The notes under the pieces are model-generated. The model did no database searches and was not told the origin of the DNA. It was given only the letters and a program-made list of their open reading frames with translations. DNA of 64,000 nucleotides from Lichtheimia corymbifera B2541. Lineage: Eukaryota > Mucoromycota > Mucoromycetes > Mucorales > Lichtheimiaceae. Within the stretch, counting starts at the first letter, position 1. The number at the start of each line of letters is the position of its first letter. Shown here piece after piece: positions 47,181 to 59,076 of this stretch. The stretch spans positions 1 to 64,000 of the forward strand of contig JNEU01001132.1 of assembly GCA_000697475.1 (NCBI GenBank), given 5' to 3'. The position numbers were made by a program, and so were the translations under genes.

Positions 47181-50136
47181 ATGACAGTCAATGTTGCTGG
47201 TGAACCGCACTGTTCGAGGTGCGATCGTGGAGACAAGGACACGTTTCGATTAGTAGTACGATCAGACGCTGAGAGCACCACACGATACCTGTTTCATGTC
47301 CACCGAGACGAAAACTTGGAACACATTCTATTGCGATTGTACAAGGAATTCCCCAACGAATGGAGAAAGGATGTCGTGTATTACTTTTACGTGGATATGG
47401 GTGGCAGCTATTATCCCGTTGAACATGCATTTTGGTTGCGAGGTATGTGTGTGTGGTTGATTGACAGCCCAAGCAGGAATCATGTGACATGGTATCACTC
47501 ACTCATGGGATGCCTTTATAGATCGAGATCAAATTTTGGTTACAACAGTCGAGGATGAATCACAGTTACCGGATGTGAGCATGAATGCAGGTAAAAAATA
47601 ATAAGGTGGAGCCTATTCTTTTATGTCTGATCCATGCATATAGTCCATGCACAGCTTCGACCCCACGTCCAATTGCAACCACATCAACAAGAAGGCATTG
47701 AACAAATGATTTACATGGAAAAGGCATATCGCGGTGGTATCCTTGCTGACGACGTAAGTAGTAGTACTATTCACATTCATGACATGATCTTAATGATTCC
47801 GCTCTTTTCCATCCAGATGGGCCTCGGCAAGGTGAGTAATATCCATGATGGACTAATGCTCAAGGAACTCAACCTTATTTCTTACGATTAGACGCTGCAA
47901 ATGTTGACATTGATCATGCGACAACAACCAAAATTGACGGTTCGGGCACCAACTCTAGTCCTTGTCCCTTCACGTGGTGTATGTTAAACAAAGCCGCAAC
48001 ATTCAAAACACACATTGACATGGGGGGTTTTTTTTTAGTTGGGTGAACAATGGGCTGAGGAGATCCGTACAAAGACGACCTATGGAAGTTTACTATATTT
48101 TCTCTACAATGAGGAAACGCTTTTGCTTTTGGAACGTAAGTCTGCTTGTTGGAAGGATGGATCGTCAGTTGTTTTCTCAACGTGGTTACTTTTAGAGCCC
48201 TGTTTTCGCGTTGTTATTGCCACGTATGACCGATTACGCAGTGAATTCCGCAATCGACAGATATCCGGTGTCAGTGCCCCACTCATTGATATGGAATGGC
48301 ATCGTGTTATTCTTGGTAAGATGGTATTATGGATTGACGCGGGCCTTTATCTAAGTATTTGAGGGTATAGATGAATCCAACAAGATCCGTAGCATGAAAT
48401 CCATGGTCACAGAGGCAGTTTTATCATTACGAGCAAAGTATCGATGGTGTATGACAGGCACTCCTTTGCAGGTATGTAAAGGGATCAAGGGGAAAAATAG
48501 AGAGACAGTGATGGCTTATGGATGAAGCACTCCTTAGAACGAGCTTTCAGAATTGTTTCCATTGTTTGCATTTCTGGAGATCCGCGTTGACGCACAACAA
48601 AAGATGAATGTCGATTACATTTCTGGATTGCTCAGGAAGCATATGGTGCGTCGAACCAAGGAATCATTGCAGACCAGCTTGACGATTCTTCCTCGTAAAG
48701 AAAACCGCGTGGTGCTTGAATTTTCAGACGCAGAACGAGCCTTATATGATTACCTGGAACGTGTTCTCTACGCACGGATCAAGGGTAACCGACAATATGG
48801 CATGAGCGGTGACTATACGACCATGTCCACAGCCGCCCTTTTATATTTACGTTTGAAACAAGGTAATAGAATCAATCCTCAGTGGTATGATACTTTTTTC
48901 TAACGAGAACAGCTTGTGGACATTTTCGCATCTTGTTGGACAAATTTCCCGATCTTATTCCAATGATCCAAACCCGTGATGAGGAACAGGTCGTGGCCGC
49001 GCTCGATAATGAAGATGAAAATGAACGATCTGCTCGAGAAGATGGAGAAACAGCCGAAGCATTCAATGTCATTGAGAGTTTCTAGTAAGTATGGCGCGGA
49101 GGGAAAAAAAGAAAAACCAAGATCCCATGTGACTAAAGCACCTATTAGTGAACAATTTGGTGACAACGTTGAAATGCCTGATCTCCACGCTCTTCAAAAG
49201 CTTCCCTATATGGATCATTCGACAAAAGTAGGATGGCTGATTCGTTTTTTGCAAAAGACATTGTTGGAGACCAAGTTTGAAAAAGTGGTAGTGGTGACAC
49301 AGGTAAGCAAGCGAGACATTCCTCTTCTTTCTTTTTGAAATTTGACCTTTGTTTGCCTAGTTTGTAGACCTACTGATGGTGATATCCGATATCCTCAGAT
49401 CGATCAACATTCGACATAATACTTGCAAGTTTTACATTCAGAGGGGAGAGGGTTGCATTCTTTGTCGTTTGACTCATTGCTCTTTTTAGATCATGGTGAT
49501 ATGAGTGGCGCATCACGGATGATCAGCTTGCGTGAATTCAACCACAGGCCTGAAGTGAGAGTGATTTTACTTTCTTTGAAAGCTGGTGGTGTTGGTCTGA
49601 ACCTTCAACGGGCTAATCACATGGTGATTTTGGACAGATGGTAACGTATCACAAAATGTATGTTGGTTGGTGCCTGTGATACTTATATGCATATGTAGGT
49701 GGAACCCAGGTAAATTGGAGGGCTGACGGAAAGAGCAAAGGATGGCATAGAATATTCAATTCGATTTCTCTGTGATACTTTTCCCCCTTGCTTTGATGAT
49801 AGCAACGATGGGTAAGCTAAGGATGATGACTGAACGATATGCAATACGATATTGATTCTCGTGATATAGATCAAGCCATTTCCCGCATCCATAGAATGAC
49901 CCAAAACAAGCAAACCTTTATTCACACAGTCGTGATCAAGGATACAGTAGAAGAAGGGCTAATGGACAATGTGCTCCGGAAAAAGGTACGAAAACCCACC
50001 ATCGTTGATTTATTACGCTCTGTGTACTTAACTCTGTATACGTTAGAGCGAATTGTTCCGATCAGTCGTGGCGGATGAGGACCATGGTCATGCAAAAGGT
50101 GCTGATATTGTTATGCTCGACGCGGAAGAAGAATAA
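47181..50136 (+). CDS. SNF2-family ATPase, Rad5/Rad16-like, short form
   Basis: Seventeen exons: 47181-47442, 47522-47590, 47644-47753, 47817-47831, 47892-47978, 48039-48135, 48196-48315, 48371-48471, 48538-48862, 48913-49084, 49149-49302, 49361-49451, 49490-49640, 49699-49709, 49803-49811, 49870-49985 and 50047-50136, giving 659 residues. Helicase motif I is DDMGLGKT, motif II reads DESNKIRS where DEAH or DEGH is usual, motif III is TGTPLQN, and motifs V and VI are SLKAGGVGLNL and DQAISRIHRMTQ. These fit the Rad5/Rad16/TTF2 branch, but the RING finger and HIRAN domain are absent. A roughly 140-residue N-terminus with one CSRC pair has no recognised domain. The exon 12-13 junction (38-nt intron) is the weakest join. 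Expected role: ATP-driven DNA translocation in repair or transcription. Confidence 0.82.
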
Positions 50137-51026
50137 GCTTTCCCGCTATTATTCATTCCCATTGCTATTAGTTGCGGCTCCCTCCCCGCCTTCCCTTTCT
50201 TCCCCCTCCCCCATTTTATGCCTGTTTTCCCTCTTTCTCTCTATCTCGCTCGCTTTCTCTCTCTTTCAGCATACTGCAGGACAGCATCTTGTTGATTGTA
50301 TAAATGTACGATGTTATATAGTGACAAATGTATATATATTATACACCCAGATTTATCAGTGGCGTCTTACTCGATTCGGTAATACCAATGATCCGAGCAC
50401 CCTATGGACGAATTTGGTGTTCCCTGTTCCTGGAGTGCAATGTTCGGAGGATCAACCTTAACATTATTGCCCTGTGGAAAAAACAACGAACAGCATGGCC
50501 ATAGCAATAGTGCTCCTGGACCCGCTTTTTGTCTTTATGGCCCATGACAGGGCGTAGCACAGTCGTGTTGCACGTAAATTGCAGCAGGAGTTTGTTGCCG
50601 TTGGAAGAAAAAATCAAGCAATGATGATGCTGCATGCATTAGTGATCCACACACTACTTTTTGATGTCGTACTGAGTTTTTTTCAAGCGGGCAATAATAT
50701 TGATTTGTACATCACGAATCACATTTATTCGGGTGGTCAGTGACGAAGGAGGGAGAGATATAGATGATAACACCCAAGAGACAAATGGATGAATACAATA
50801 GGAAGGCAATAGTGATGGAAAAGGTCCGTGGGTTGATAATCGTAGGTGTTCAAAATTAAGGTCGAGAGCATGGATCATGTGCAAGTAGTGCTTTTTTTTT
50901 CCTATTTCACTCGGTCTACTTGTGTCTTTCTCTCTTTCCCTTTCTTGTATACCATCTATTTTTCTTACTCAAATTCAATACCCACGAGAGGCTCGCCTTT
51001 TTATAAACGAACACGACTTTTTCGAG
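50137..51026. promoter_or_regulatory. Upstream region of the NDT80-like gene
   Basis: About 890 bp with CT-rich tracts near 50180-50270 and 50900-50960. The second lies just before the start of the next gene. Only short frames without features are present. Confidence 0.45.
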
Positions 51027-52914
51027 ATGCAAGACAACAAATGGTCACCATCTCAAGATCCACCTCATGGTTACATGGCGTTGTCTAACACAAACTACCC
51101 CTCTTACCGCGATCCCGCAGCTGTTGCTGGTGCTCAACCACAACCACAACCACCGGCTGTTCCTCAACCTCCACACACGGGCGAAGGTTCTATTCATGGG
51201 TAAGTAATATCATTTTATTGTGAGGGGAAATCAGATTAATGTGTGGCCCGGGAGAAAAAAACGTGATTATGGTGTATGTGCACAGATACCTACTACAGGT
51301 GATTAACTCTATACGCGTGGGATGATGATAGGTTAATGTCAATGACGCAGCCTGCCACACCACAACCAGAAAGCGTATCATTACCTCCAACTCCTCTTGG
51401 TGATAAATCACCACAAAGCACTACAAGCGGTGGTGCTGGTGTTGCCAATGCTACTCCAGGCGGTGGTGCTGCTGGTGCAGTTCGCCCCATGATTCCTACA
51501 CGACCAGCCAGTTTTTCGGGTACTACTACTACCACCAACGCTTTTTCTTCACATCCTTATCCTGACTATGTCAATCGGAAACGACGCACAGAATCGATCT
51601 TTTCCTTTGAAATGGGTCCTACTTTTTCGTCTACAAAGCAGCTTGAAGAGCTTTATAGCCTTGATCAAAGCAACAGGTAACAAAGATGCAGATGATCTTA
51701 CGCGCCCGCGCTTATAGACTTATTCATCGTAGATATCAAATCCAATTACATGCCAAAATGGACCGTGGATTCTTTCGAGCTGAACAGGATTGGGCATGTT
51801 ATCGTCGCAACTATTTCCAAGTGAGCAGCACGTTCGATGTTCATGGTGTCAATTATATGCTACAAGGCTCTGAAGTACCCTGCTTATTACGCACATCACA
51901 AAACGAGATCCTTCAAATCGAATACTTTTCAATTGGCGTGAGCGCACGTGTCACTGGGAATCCAGACAAAAAGATTGAATTGGTGCAGCATACTCCCAAG
52001 CGTGACAAGGGTCCACAAATGATTCCTAAACCACAAGCGATTCGAGCTGGTGGCAACCTTCACTTGGCATCGGTGGGCTCCAATCATCATATTGCTACTT
52101 TTGAGCGTATGCAATTTAAAACGGCCACAGCCAATAATGGAAAGCGTCGAGCTGCACAGCAATATTATGAAATTGTTATTGAACTCTATGGCAACACAGC
52201 TCAAGGTCAAGAGATTTGCGTGGCAACATGTTATTCGGCACCCTTGGTTGTGCGTGGTCGTAGTCCTGGTCATTATGCAGATTCACATACACGTTATCGA
52301 CATAGCTCAGTAGCTTCTTCTTCATCAGCAGCATCATCTCAACATCCTCCTCCACCTCCTCCACCACCTTTACAGTTGCCAACATCACCTCCAGTGAATG
52401 ATTTGGCGCCTTATTATTATGATTATTCTTCTCCACATCCTCCTCCTCCTCCACATCCTCATCCTCATCACAGTCCTTATCCACCACCACAACCACCCAC
52501 TTCCACTGCTTCGGATTCCTATTTTCAAAGACCTGAGAACAAGATTTCTATGCCACCTCCTCCACCACCCATCATGTCAACGGATCCAGCGTATTATGAA
52601 TCAGGTCAACCAGGATTCTATTCCAGACATCCAGAAGCTAAGGTATGTATACAATAAGGAAATATACCTCCAATCGGGAAATCATCCTTACTCACACGCT
52701 AAATTTCCTCAACAAGGATCCCTCATTTTCCACAACAACACCCTACAATGCTTATGGTACCACAGCTCATCCACCACCACCACCACCATCAGCAGCAAAT
52801 GCACAACAACCACCACCACCTCAACATCATCCTTCACAATCATCTCATCCTTATGATGATTACAGTGCATCTTATTCTTCCTCTTTGCAGCAGCAACAAC
52901 AACAGCAACATTAA
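51027..52914 (+). CDS. NDT80/PhoG-domain transcription factor (Vib-1/XprG-like)
   Basis: Four exons, 51027-51199, 51332-51676, 51718-52642 and 52717-52914, give 546 residues. The NDT80 DNA-binding domain covers about residues 170-390 and includes KMDRGFFRAEQDWACYRRNY, FFSIGVSARVTG-like sequence, KKIELVQHTPKRDKGPQ, FERMQFKTATANNGKRRAAQ and APLVVRGRSPGHYADSH, all strongly conserved in fungal Vib-1/XprG. The N-terminus is Pro/Ser/Thr-rich, and the C-terminus has long Pro, His, Ser and Gln tracts of the activation-domain type. In ascomycetes these factors control secreted proteases, starvation response and heterokaryon cell death; the role here is inferred. The third exon is joined by a 41-nt intron, whose readthrough frame would begin a false start. 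Confidence 0.93.
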
Positions 52915-53307
52915 GAACTTCTTTCCCTATGCTCGTTTAACAAAGATGATTAAGAAAAAACTACCAACAACAGCAGACAGAGCAACAACGGCTGGGCCGT
53001 TTAAAATATTCAAGTTGTGATCCTCCCTTTTTTTGTATTTGATATTGGATATGATTATATAATATTATAGTTTAGATGTAACAAGAAGAAAACAGATATA
53101 TAAATTTCCAAGTGGCTGGTCTTATGGTTACTTTTCAATGCAGATCATACAAACCCCGAGGGGGTGGAATGAGGGGATTTGAACGTGTGTGCGCGTGTAA
53201 TGTGTTTCACCTTTCCTTTCCTTTCTCTCTCTCTCTCTTTTTCTCTCTTTGGGTCAACTTTTTCTCTTTTCCCCCAACAATCCCAACAATATTTTCTTCG
53301 AGCCACC
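52915..53307. promoter_or_regulatory. Gap with CT-rich leader before the acyltransferase gene
   Basis: This 393-bp gap ends in a long pyrimidine tract (53205-53275) and the sequence gccaccATGG, a strong start context. No separate gene is visible. Confidence 0.5.
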
Positions 53308-56027
53308 ATGGCTACTGGCTGGCTACATAATCTTACCTATGACATAGCATTATGGATATTCATCCTTGTGCTCGAGATCTTTTTCAGAGAAATACGACCA
53401 AGAGGTGCTCATAGAGTACCAAAGCAAGGACCTGTCATTTTCGTCGTAGCCCCTCATGCCAACCAAGTAAGCTCATTTGAACCACACACACACGCATGTA
53501 CACACAGCTTATCGACGCATGGTGCAATGTAGTTTGTGGATCCCATTATATTGATGCGTGAATGTGGACGACGGACCTCGTTTCTTATTGCCGAAAAGTC
53601 GATGCACCAAAAAGGGATTGGCACGTTTGCACGCATGATTCACGCCAGTAAGTAGTAGTAAAAACATGATCATTCTTTTATTGACACACACACTCTTTTC
53701 CTATCCTACTAGTCCCAGTGATTCGTCCACAAGATTTGGCTGTACCTGGCAAGGGGCGTATCCAATTGTTAAATCGCAAATCCGAACCCTGTCGAATCAC
53801 TGGTGTTGATACCCAATTTACCCAACAATTACGTCCAAAGGATATGATTGCGTTACCCAAAAATGCCGGCAAGGCTGAAGTCACCGAGGTGGTGTCAGAT
53901 ACCGAGTTGATGATCAAGCGAGAATTCAAGGAACTCAAGGCACTGGAATTGCTATCCAATGATGAGGGTACTCCATACAAGTGCATGCCACACGTGGAAC
54001 AGGAGTCGGTGTATCGCTGTGTTCATGAAGAACTCTACAAAGGTCAAGGCATTACCATCTTTCCTGAAGGAGGCAGTCATGATCGTGCTGAATTGTTGCC
54101 CTTGAAAGGTAGGGTTGTTGTCATATCCCCTTCCACCCCCCAACAAGACTTATCATAACGCATGATATATATATAATATATATAGCTGGTGTCACCTTGA
54201 TGGCTTTGGGTGCTATGGCCAAATACCCTGGTCTCGATGTCAAGATTGTACCCGTAGGTAAAGTATAGTAGGCAGAGAGAGAAAATGGGATCATCTTCTA
54301 ATGTTTATTAGGTCTCAACTATTTCCATGCACATCGCTTTCGTTCAAGAGCCGTGATTGAATTCGGCAATCCTATCACTATTGCTCCGGATTTGGTTGAA
54401 AAGTTCAAGCAAGGTGGTGATCCAAAAAGAGATGCTTGTGGTAAATTGCTGGATACCATTCATGGAGCACTCAAGAGCGTAACAGTCAATGCGGGAAGTT
54501 ATGAAACCTTGATGGTAAGTACAAGTCAAGGTGATCAAAATGCTTTATTGATGGTATGACCCTTTAGTTGATTCAAGCAGCACGACGTTTATACAAGCCT
54601 GCTCATCGCAAGTTGCATATTTCTCAAGTGGTGGATCTCAATCGTCGATTCCTTATTGGATACAACTTGTTCAAGGATGATCCCAAGGTGATTGAATTGC
54701 AGCAACGGGTCCTGGCTTATAATCAAATGATCAAATACCATGGCTTGCGTGATCATCAAGTCTGCAGAGTGGATCTCAGTGGTCGACGTACATTGATGCT
54801 TCTTTTGAAACGCGTGTTTATATTATGTATTCTCACGTTATGGGCATTCCCAGGGTAAGAAAGAGATCATCATCCTCGTATGAAATTTACTCATCGTGTG
54901 ACCTATACATAATAGTGGTATCTTGAATCTGCCTGTAGTGATTGTTGCCAAGATCATCAGTGCCAAAAAGGCCAGCGGTAAGTAGTACAATCATTTTTTA
55001 TTACCATGACAACCCTACTTATATACTATCTGCAGCTGCTGTCAAGGGATCCACTGTCAAGATTGCAGGACGTGACATTTTGGCCACATGGAAGATCCTT
55101 GTTGGACTCGTTCTTTTACCTATGTTGTATGCATTCTACAGTCTTTGTATGTTGGTTGCCGTGTTACAGACCGATTGGGATCTTCGATGGAAGCTCATGT
55201 TGCCTGCTGCGACATGGGTGATGCTCCCCTTTGTTTCATATGCAAGTTTACGATTTGGTGAGATTGGAATTGATATTCTCAGGTAACAACAGGTAGTGTG
55301 GTACAAGATGGGACCCAAAAAAGCTGATGATTTATGTATAGATCGCTTCAACCTTTGGTCATGTCTCTTTTGGATCCTGATGGTGTTCAAACATTGCGAG
55401 CCAACCGCGAAAAGTTGTCACATGACATTACGGATCTTATCAATGAATATGGACCCAAGGTGTTTCCAGATTTTGATGGTATGTTATTTATGGAGACCAC
55501 GAGGAATGATGCTTACCAATAATCAACATGTAGCCGAATATATTAGTCGTACGACGAAAAAGAGCGATACAACGCAACAACGACCTGCAGCGACACGAAG
55601 CAGTAGTTTCAGTTGGTCAGTGGCTACTACACCTAGCCGATTACCCAAAATTGCTAGTGGATTCTTTCAACAAGCAGTGCGCATGGGATTGGATGACAAG
55701 AGTATATTCAACTGGGGACGCATTGAAGAAGATGGTAGTGGTGGTGATGACAATTCCTTTTATTTGGGTCGACTCAATGGTAGTTTGACACCTGCGACCA
55801 GTCGTCGTGGATCGGCCAGTGAATCTGATGCTGGCTCATCCTCTGCCACATCATCACGCAGTCGTGCAGGCAGCTTTGGCAATGATGGATTTAGAGTGGA
55901 AGCAATGACCAGTCTGGCGAAACGGCCCAAGTTTAAGATTGAGGATTATGATGAAAAGAAGAAATTGGAAGATGAAGGTTATGCAGGTGATCGAGAGGAG
56001 GATGAGCAGCATAAAAAGTTAAAGTAG
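53308..56027 (+). CDS. SCT1: Glycerol-3-phosphate/dihydroxyacetone-phosphate acyltransferase (Sct1/Gpt2 family)
   Basis: Ten exons join in phase: 53308-53466, 53533-53647, 53713-54108, 54186-54257, 54312-54514, 54568-54854, 54916-54977, 55036-55282, 55342-55478 and 55534-56027, for 723 residues. The acyltransferase motifs are HANQFVDP (His at about 50) created across the first splice, FLIAEKSMHQKGIG and FPEGGSHDR (about 208-216), followed by VGLNYFHAHRFRSRAVIEFG. Two or three C-terminal membrane segments (LILCILTLWAFPG-like, LVGLVLLPMLYAFYSLCMLVA and ATWVMLPFVSYASL) anchor it in the ER. It performs the first step of phospholipid and triacylglycerol synthesis. The polar, Ser-rich C-terminal tail is probably phosphorylated, as in yeast. 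Sct1 and Gpt2 cannot be told apart here. Confidence 0.93.
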
Positions 56028-56156
56028 TTTAGTTAGTCCAGTCATCAAACATTTTGCATGAATTAAAGTCACACGCTTTTCTACACAGAAAGTCCACCAC
56101 CCACCCATTCCTGCTATTATACTGCTTTCTTTACTCTTTTATTTTGCAGCCCCCCA

Positions 56157-58878
56157 ATGTCTTCTGCATTCGACGCATTTGTCACTGTTCACCAGTATCA
56201 ACTGACCTCGATCCCCAAAGATCTATGGTTGGTAGGTTACCATTCAATCGATTCCCCAACCCTCCCCCGAGCAAATGCTTTAAAGTGCGCGTGAACGCGT
56301 TCTCATACTCCATTGCAACCACGTTTAGCCCTTGTTTATGAAACTCGGCGAGGATTATTTAGATGCTGGCAAGTATATTTATATACGATGATAATGATAG
56401 TCATTAACGCGTGGTGGTTTATGAATAGGCAATTATGTTGAGCTTCATCAAGGCGATTGTCTCGAAGGATATTCGTTGCATGTCAAAAAGGATCAGAAAT
56501 TGGAGAAGCACGGGTAAATAGAGAATACCTTGAATGATAGACAAGTAACAATCTAACAAGGATAATAGCGATATCTTTTTAGTGGATCATGCATGGACGA
56601 CGCATCCCGAGACAGCACGCAAGGAACTTTTGGAAAATCCCAATCTACTGGAACGTTTGGAAGGCATGATGAATATCGAAGCTGAGGATGAGCCTGAGCT
56701 CAGTGAGGATGAAGAGGAGCAAGTTGAACACGACGATGAGACCATCAAGGCAGTAGCAGAGCAAGCCAATGTGAGCTACCAAGAAGCCAAGGATGCTTTG
56801 GAAGCTGAAAAATATGAAGTCGTCAATGCTATTACGGTAAGCATTTATAAATGGGATGCATGATTCTGGTATTCATTCTTTTATTTAGCGCTTGACTTTG
56901 GATGAGGATTTCAAAAAAGAGTCGGAACGCTTGCAGGACCAAGTCCTTGGTCAATTGATTGGTATGTCCGTGTGTGTGTGTGCTATTGATCCAATGACAT
57001 TCTATTCATTCTGTTATAATAGCTAGTGGCAAAGCTCAAGAAAAGGAAAACAAGGTCAAGAAGGAAAAGGAGGAACGACACAAGACACGTGTGGAGGCAT
57101 GGAAAAAGGCACGAGTGGATCGCGTATGCAAGGATATGTGGTCGTATCTCCAAACCTATTCATACGCTGTGTTGCAACAAGATGGTCAACCCAAGACTCA
57201 AACAGCTTGGTACATGAACGACGAAGTTGGTTCGGCACTGGCACATTCATCAGATCCCAATGTTGTTTGTGTCCCCTTCATCTTTTCTCGTGGTGCCAGT
57301 GGTATGATCCCCTACAGCGTCATGTTCCCTATCAAGGATATCCAGCCAGGCGAAGTCATGACATGCGACCTTGTCCCTAAAAAGTTGGAACGTCCTCTGG
57401 ATCGTGCAGCGTACTTGATGGCTTTCCAACAACGTGTTTTACCAGAGCATAACATCCACCACCAAAACGATCTGGTACAAGCCTACAAGGTATATACATC
57501 GAATCGATGGCATGACATAGCATCCTACTCATTAAGTATATCTATTATTAGATGTTCCAAACTCGCCTTGATCAAAAGCATTTTAAGCCTGACGTCCAGC
57601 CTGTTGTTCAGCAGCAATCGAATGTGGAAAAGCAAGATGTCGTCAAGGTTTACAGCACCACTGAATATGTGCGCCAGTATTTGAAGCTTCCCAATGCCAA
57701 GTTTACCAACTCGGTTGATTCCGCCGATTTGATCTGGTGTAGCCAAGACTTTGATGGATATGATAAGCTCAAGCCCAACCAAATGATTAACCAATTCCGT
57801 TATGAAAGCTGTGTCACCTACAAGCAACGTCTTGCCCAACTTGTGCAGTACGGTATCGTCCATCATCCACCCTTTGTTCATTGTATATATGGATATGCTA
57901 ACAAAGAACCTTTATGCAGGGAAACATGGGGTGCTCCTCAATGGTTGCCTCGTACTTACAACATGACCACCCAATTGACCGAGTTTGTTGGTGATTACTT
58001 GGCTCATAAGGATGAGGAGAATGATTTGTGGATTACCAAACCATGGAACTTTGCACGTGGCATGGAGATTGATGTATCTGGCCAATTGCCCTTCTTGATC
58101 CGCCAGTATGACTCGCCCACACCCAAGGTGGTGCAGCAGTATATCACAAAGCCTTGCTTATACAACCACAAAAAGTTTGATTTGCGATTCATTGTCCTTG
58201 TCAAATCCGATGGTACAGTTTGCGTCTACAAGATGTTCTGGATTCGCCTCGCCAATAAGCGATTCAACTTGGGTAAGGCTAGCGTGGATAAGGATAAGGG
58301 TGTCTCCATGGATACTGATATGGTTGCTATGCACAGAGAATTTGGATGATTACGAATGCCAATTTACCGTGATGAACTATTCCAATTTCCCCATGACCCA
58401 ACTTGACTACAAGAGCTTTATTCACAACATTGAAAAGCAGCACAGTATTCAATGGAGCCCTATTCAAGAGGATATTCATAATGCTATCAAGGGTAAGCTC
58501 TCTCTCTTTGTATAGCGTGGAATTGCAGGATATTGAATGCGTGTGATTTTAGATGTTATTTCGGCTGCCATGTCAAAGAACCAACCACTTGGTCTATGTG
58601 AAGAATCAGCACCTTCTTATGGCGCATTCAGCATGTATGGTGTTGATGTGATGTTGACAGACACATACAAGCCTGTTATTTTGGAAGTCAACTTTTCGCC
58701 TGATTGTACTCGAGCTTGCCAGGTAAATATTTATTTATATGCTTCCTTGACAATGATCCTCACACACACTCTCTCTCCCCTCTAGTATGACCCTGAATTC
58801 GTCAATAATGTGTTCAAGGCTGCTGATCCTCGCTTTGGACAAGTGGCACAAGGCTTGGATGCTTTCCATGTACTATAG
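56157..58878 (+). CDS. TTLL12: TTLL12-like tubulin-tyrosine-ligase family protein with a UBA-like insert
   Basis: Exons 56157-56231, 56329-56368, 56429-56513, 56569-56836, 56889-56961, 57023-57489, 57552-57852, 57907-58272, 58337-58492, 58553-58722 and 58786-58878 give 697 residues. Keeping the in-frame 54-nt segment 57853-57906 would give 715. The N-terminal part contains DIFLVDHAWTTHPETA, as in animal TTLL12. The C-terminal ATP-grasp part has WLPRTYNM, DLWITKPWNFARGMEIDV, STPKVVQQYI-like sequence, FDLRFIVLVKSDG, NLDDYECQFTVMNY and VILEVNFSPDCTRACQ. Between them, residues about 120-160 (ETIKAVAEQANVSYQEAKDA onward) look like the UBA domain of NAC-alpha or HYPK. The intron after exon 2 is GC-AG. 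Human TTLL12 is thought to be catalytically inactive; activity here is unknown. Confidence 0.88.
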
Positions 58879-59076
58879 ATAGAAGGATAAATACACGCAT
58901 TAAAAGACATAATGGACATACCTAATTCATGTTGTGTTTGTGGGTAATGGCCAATGGAAACATAAATTATGCATTGTGGATCGCACGTGACACAAACAAG
59001 TATTTATAGGATGACTGTGGAAATCGCGTTCTTCCAAACGCGTATATACGCTTTATTCGCTCTTTGGACATTGGCC

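Noticed and set aside
53112..53180. Sequence resembling a tRNA 3' half (gggatttgaac)
   Set aside because: No matching acceptor stem, D arm or anticodon arm could be placed around it.
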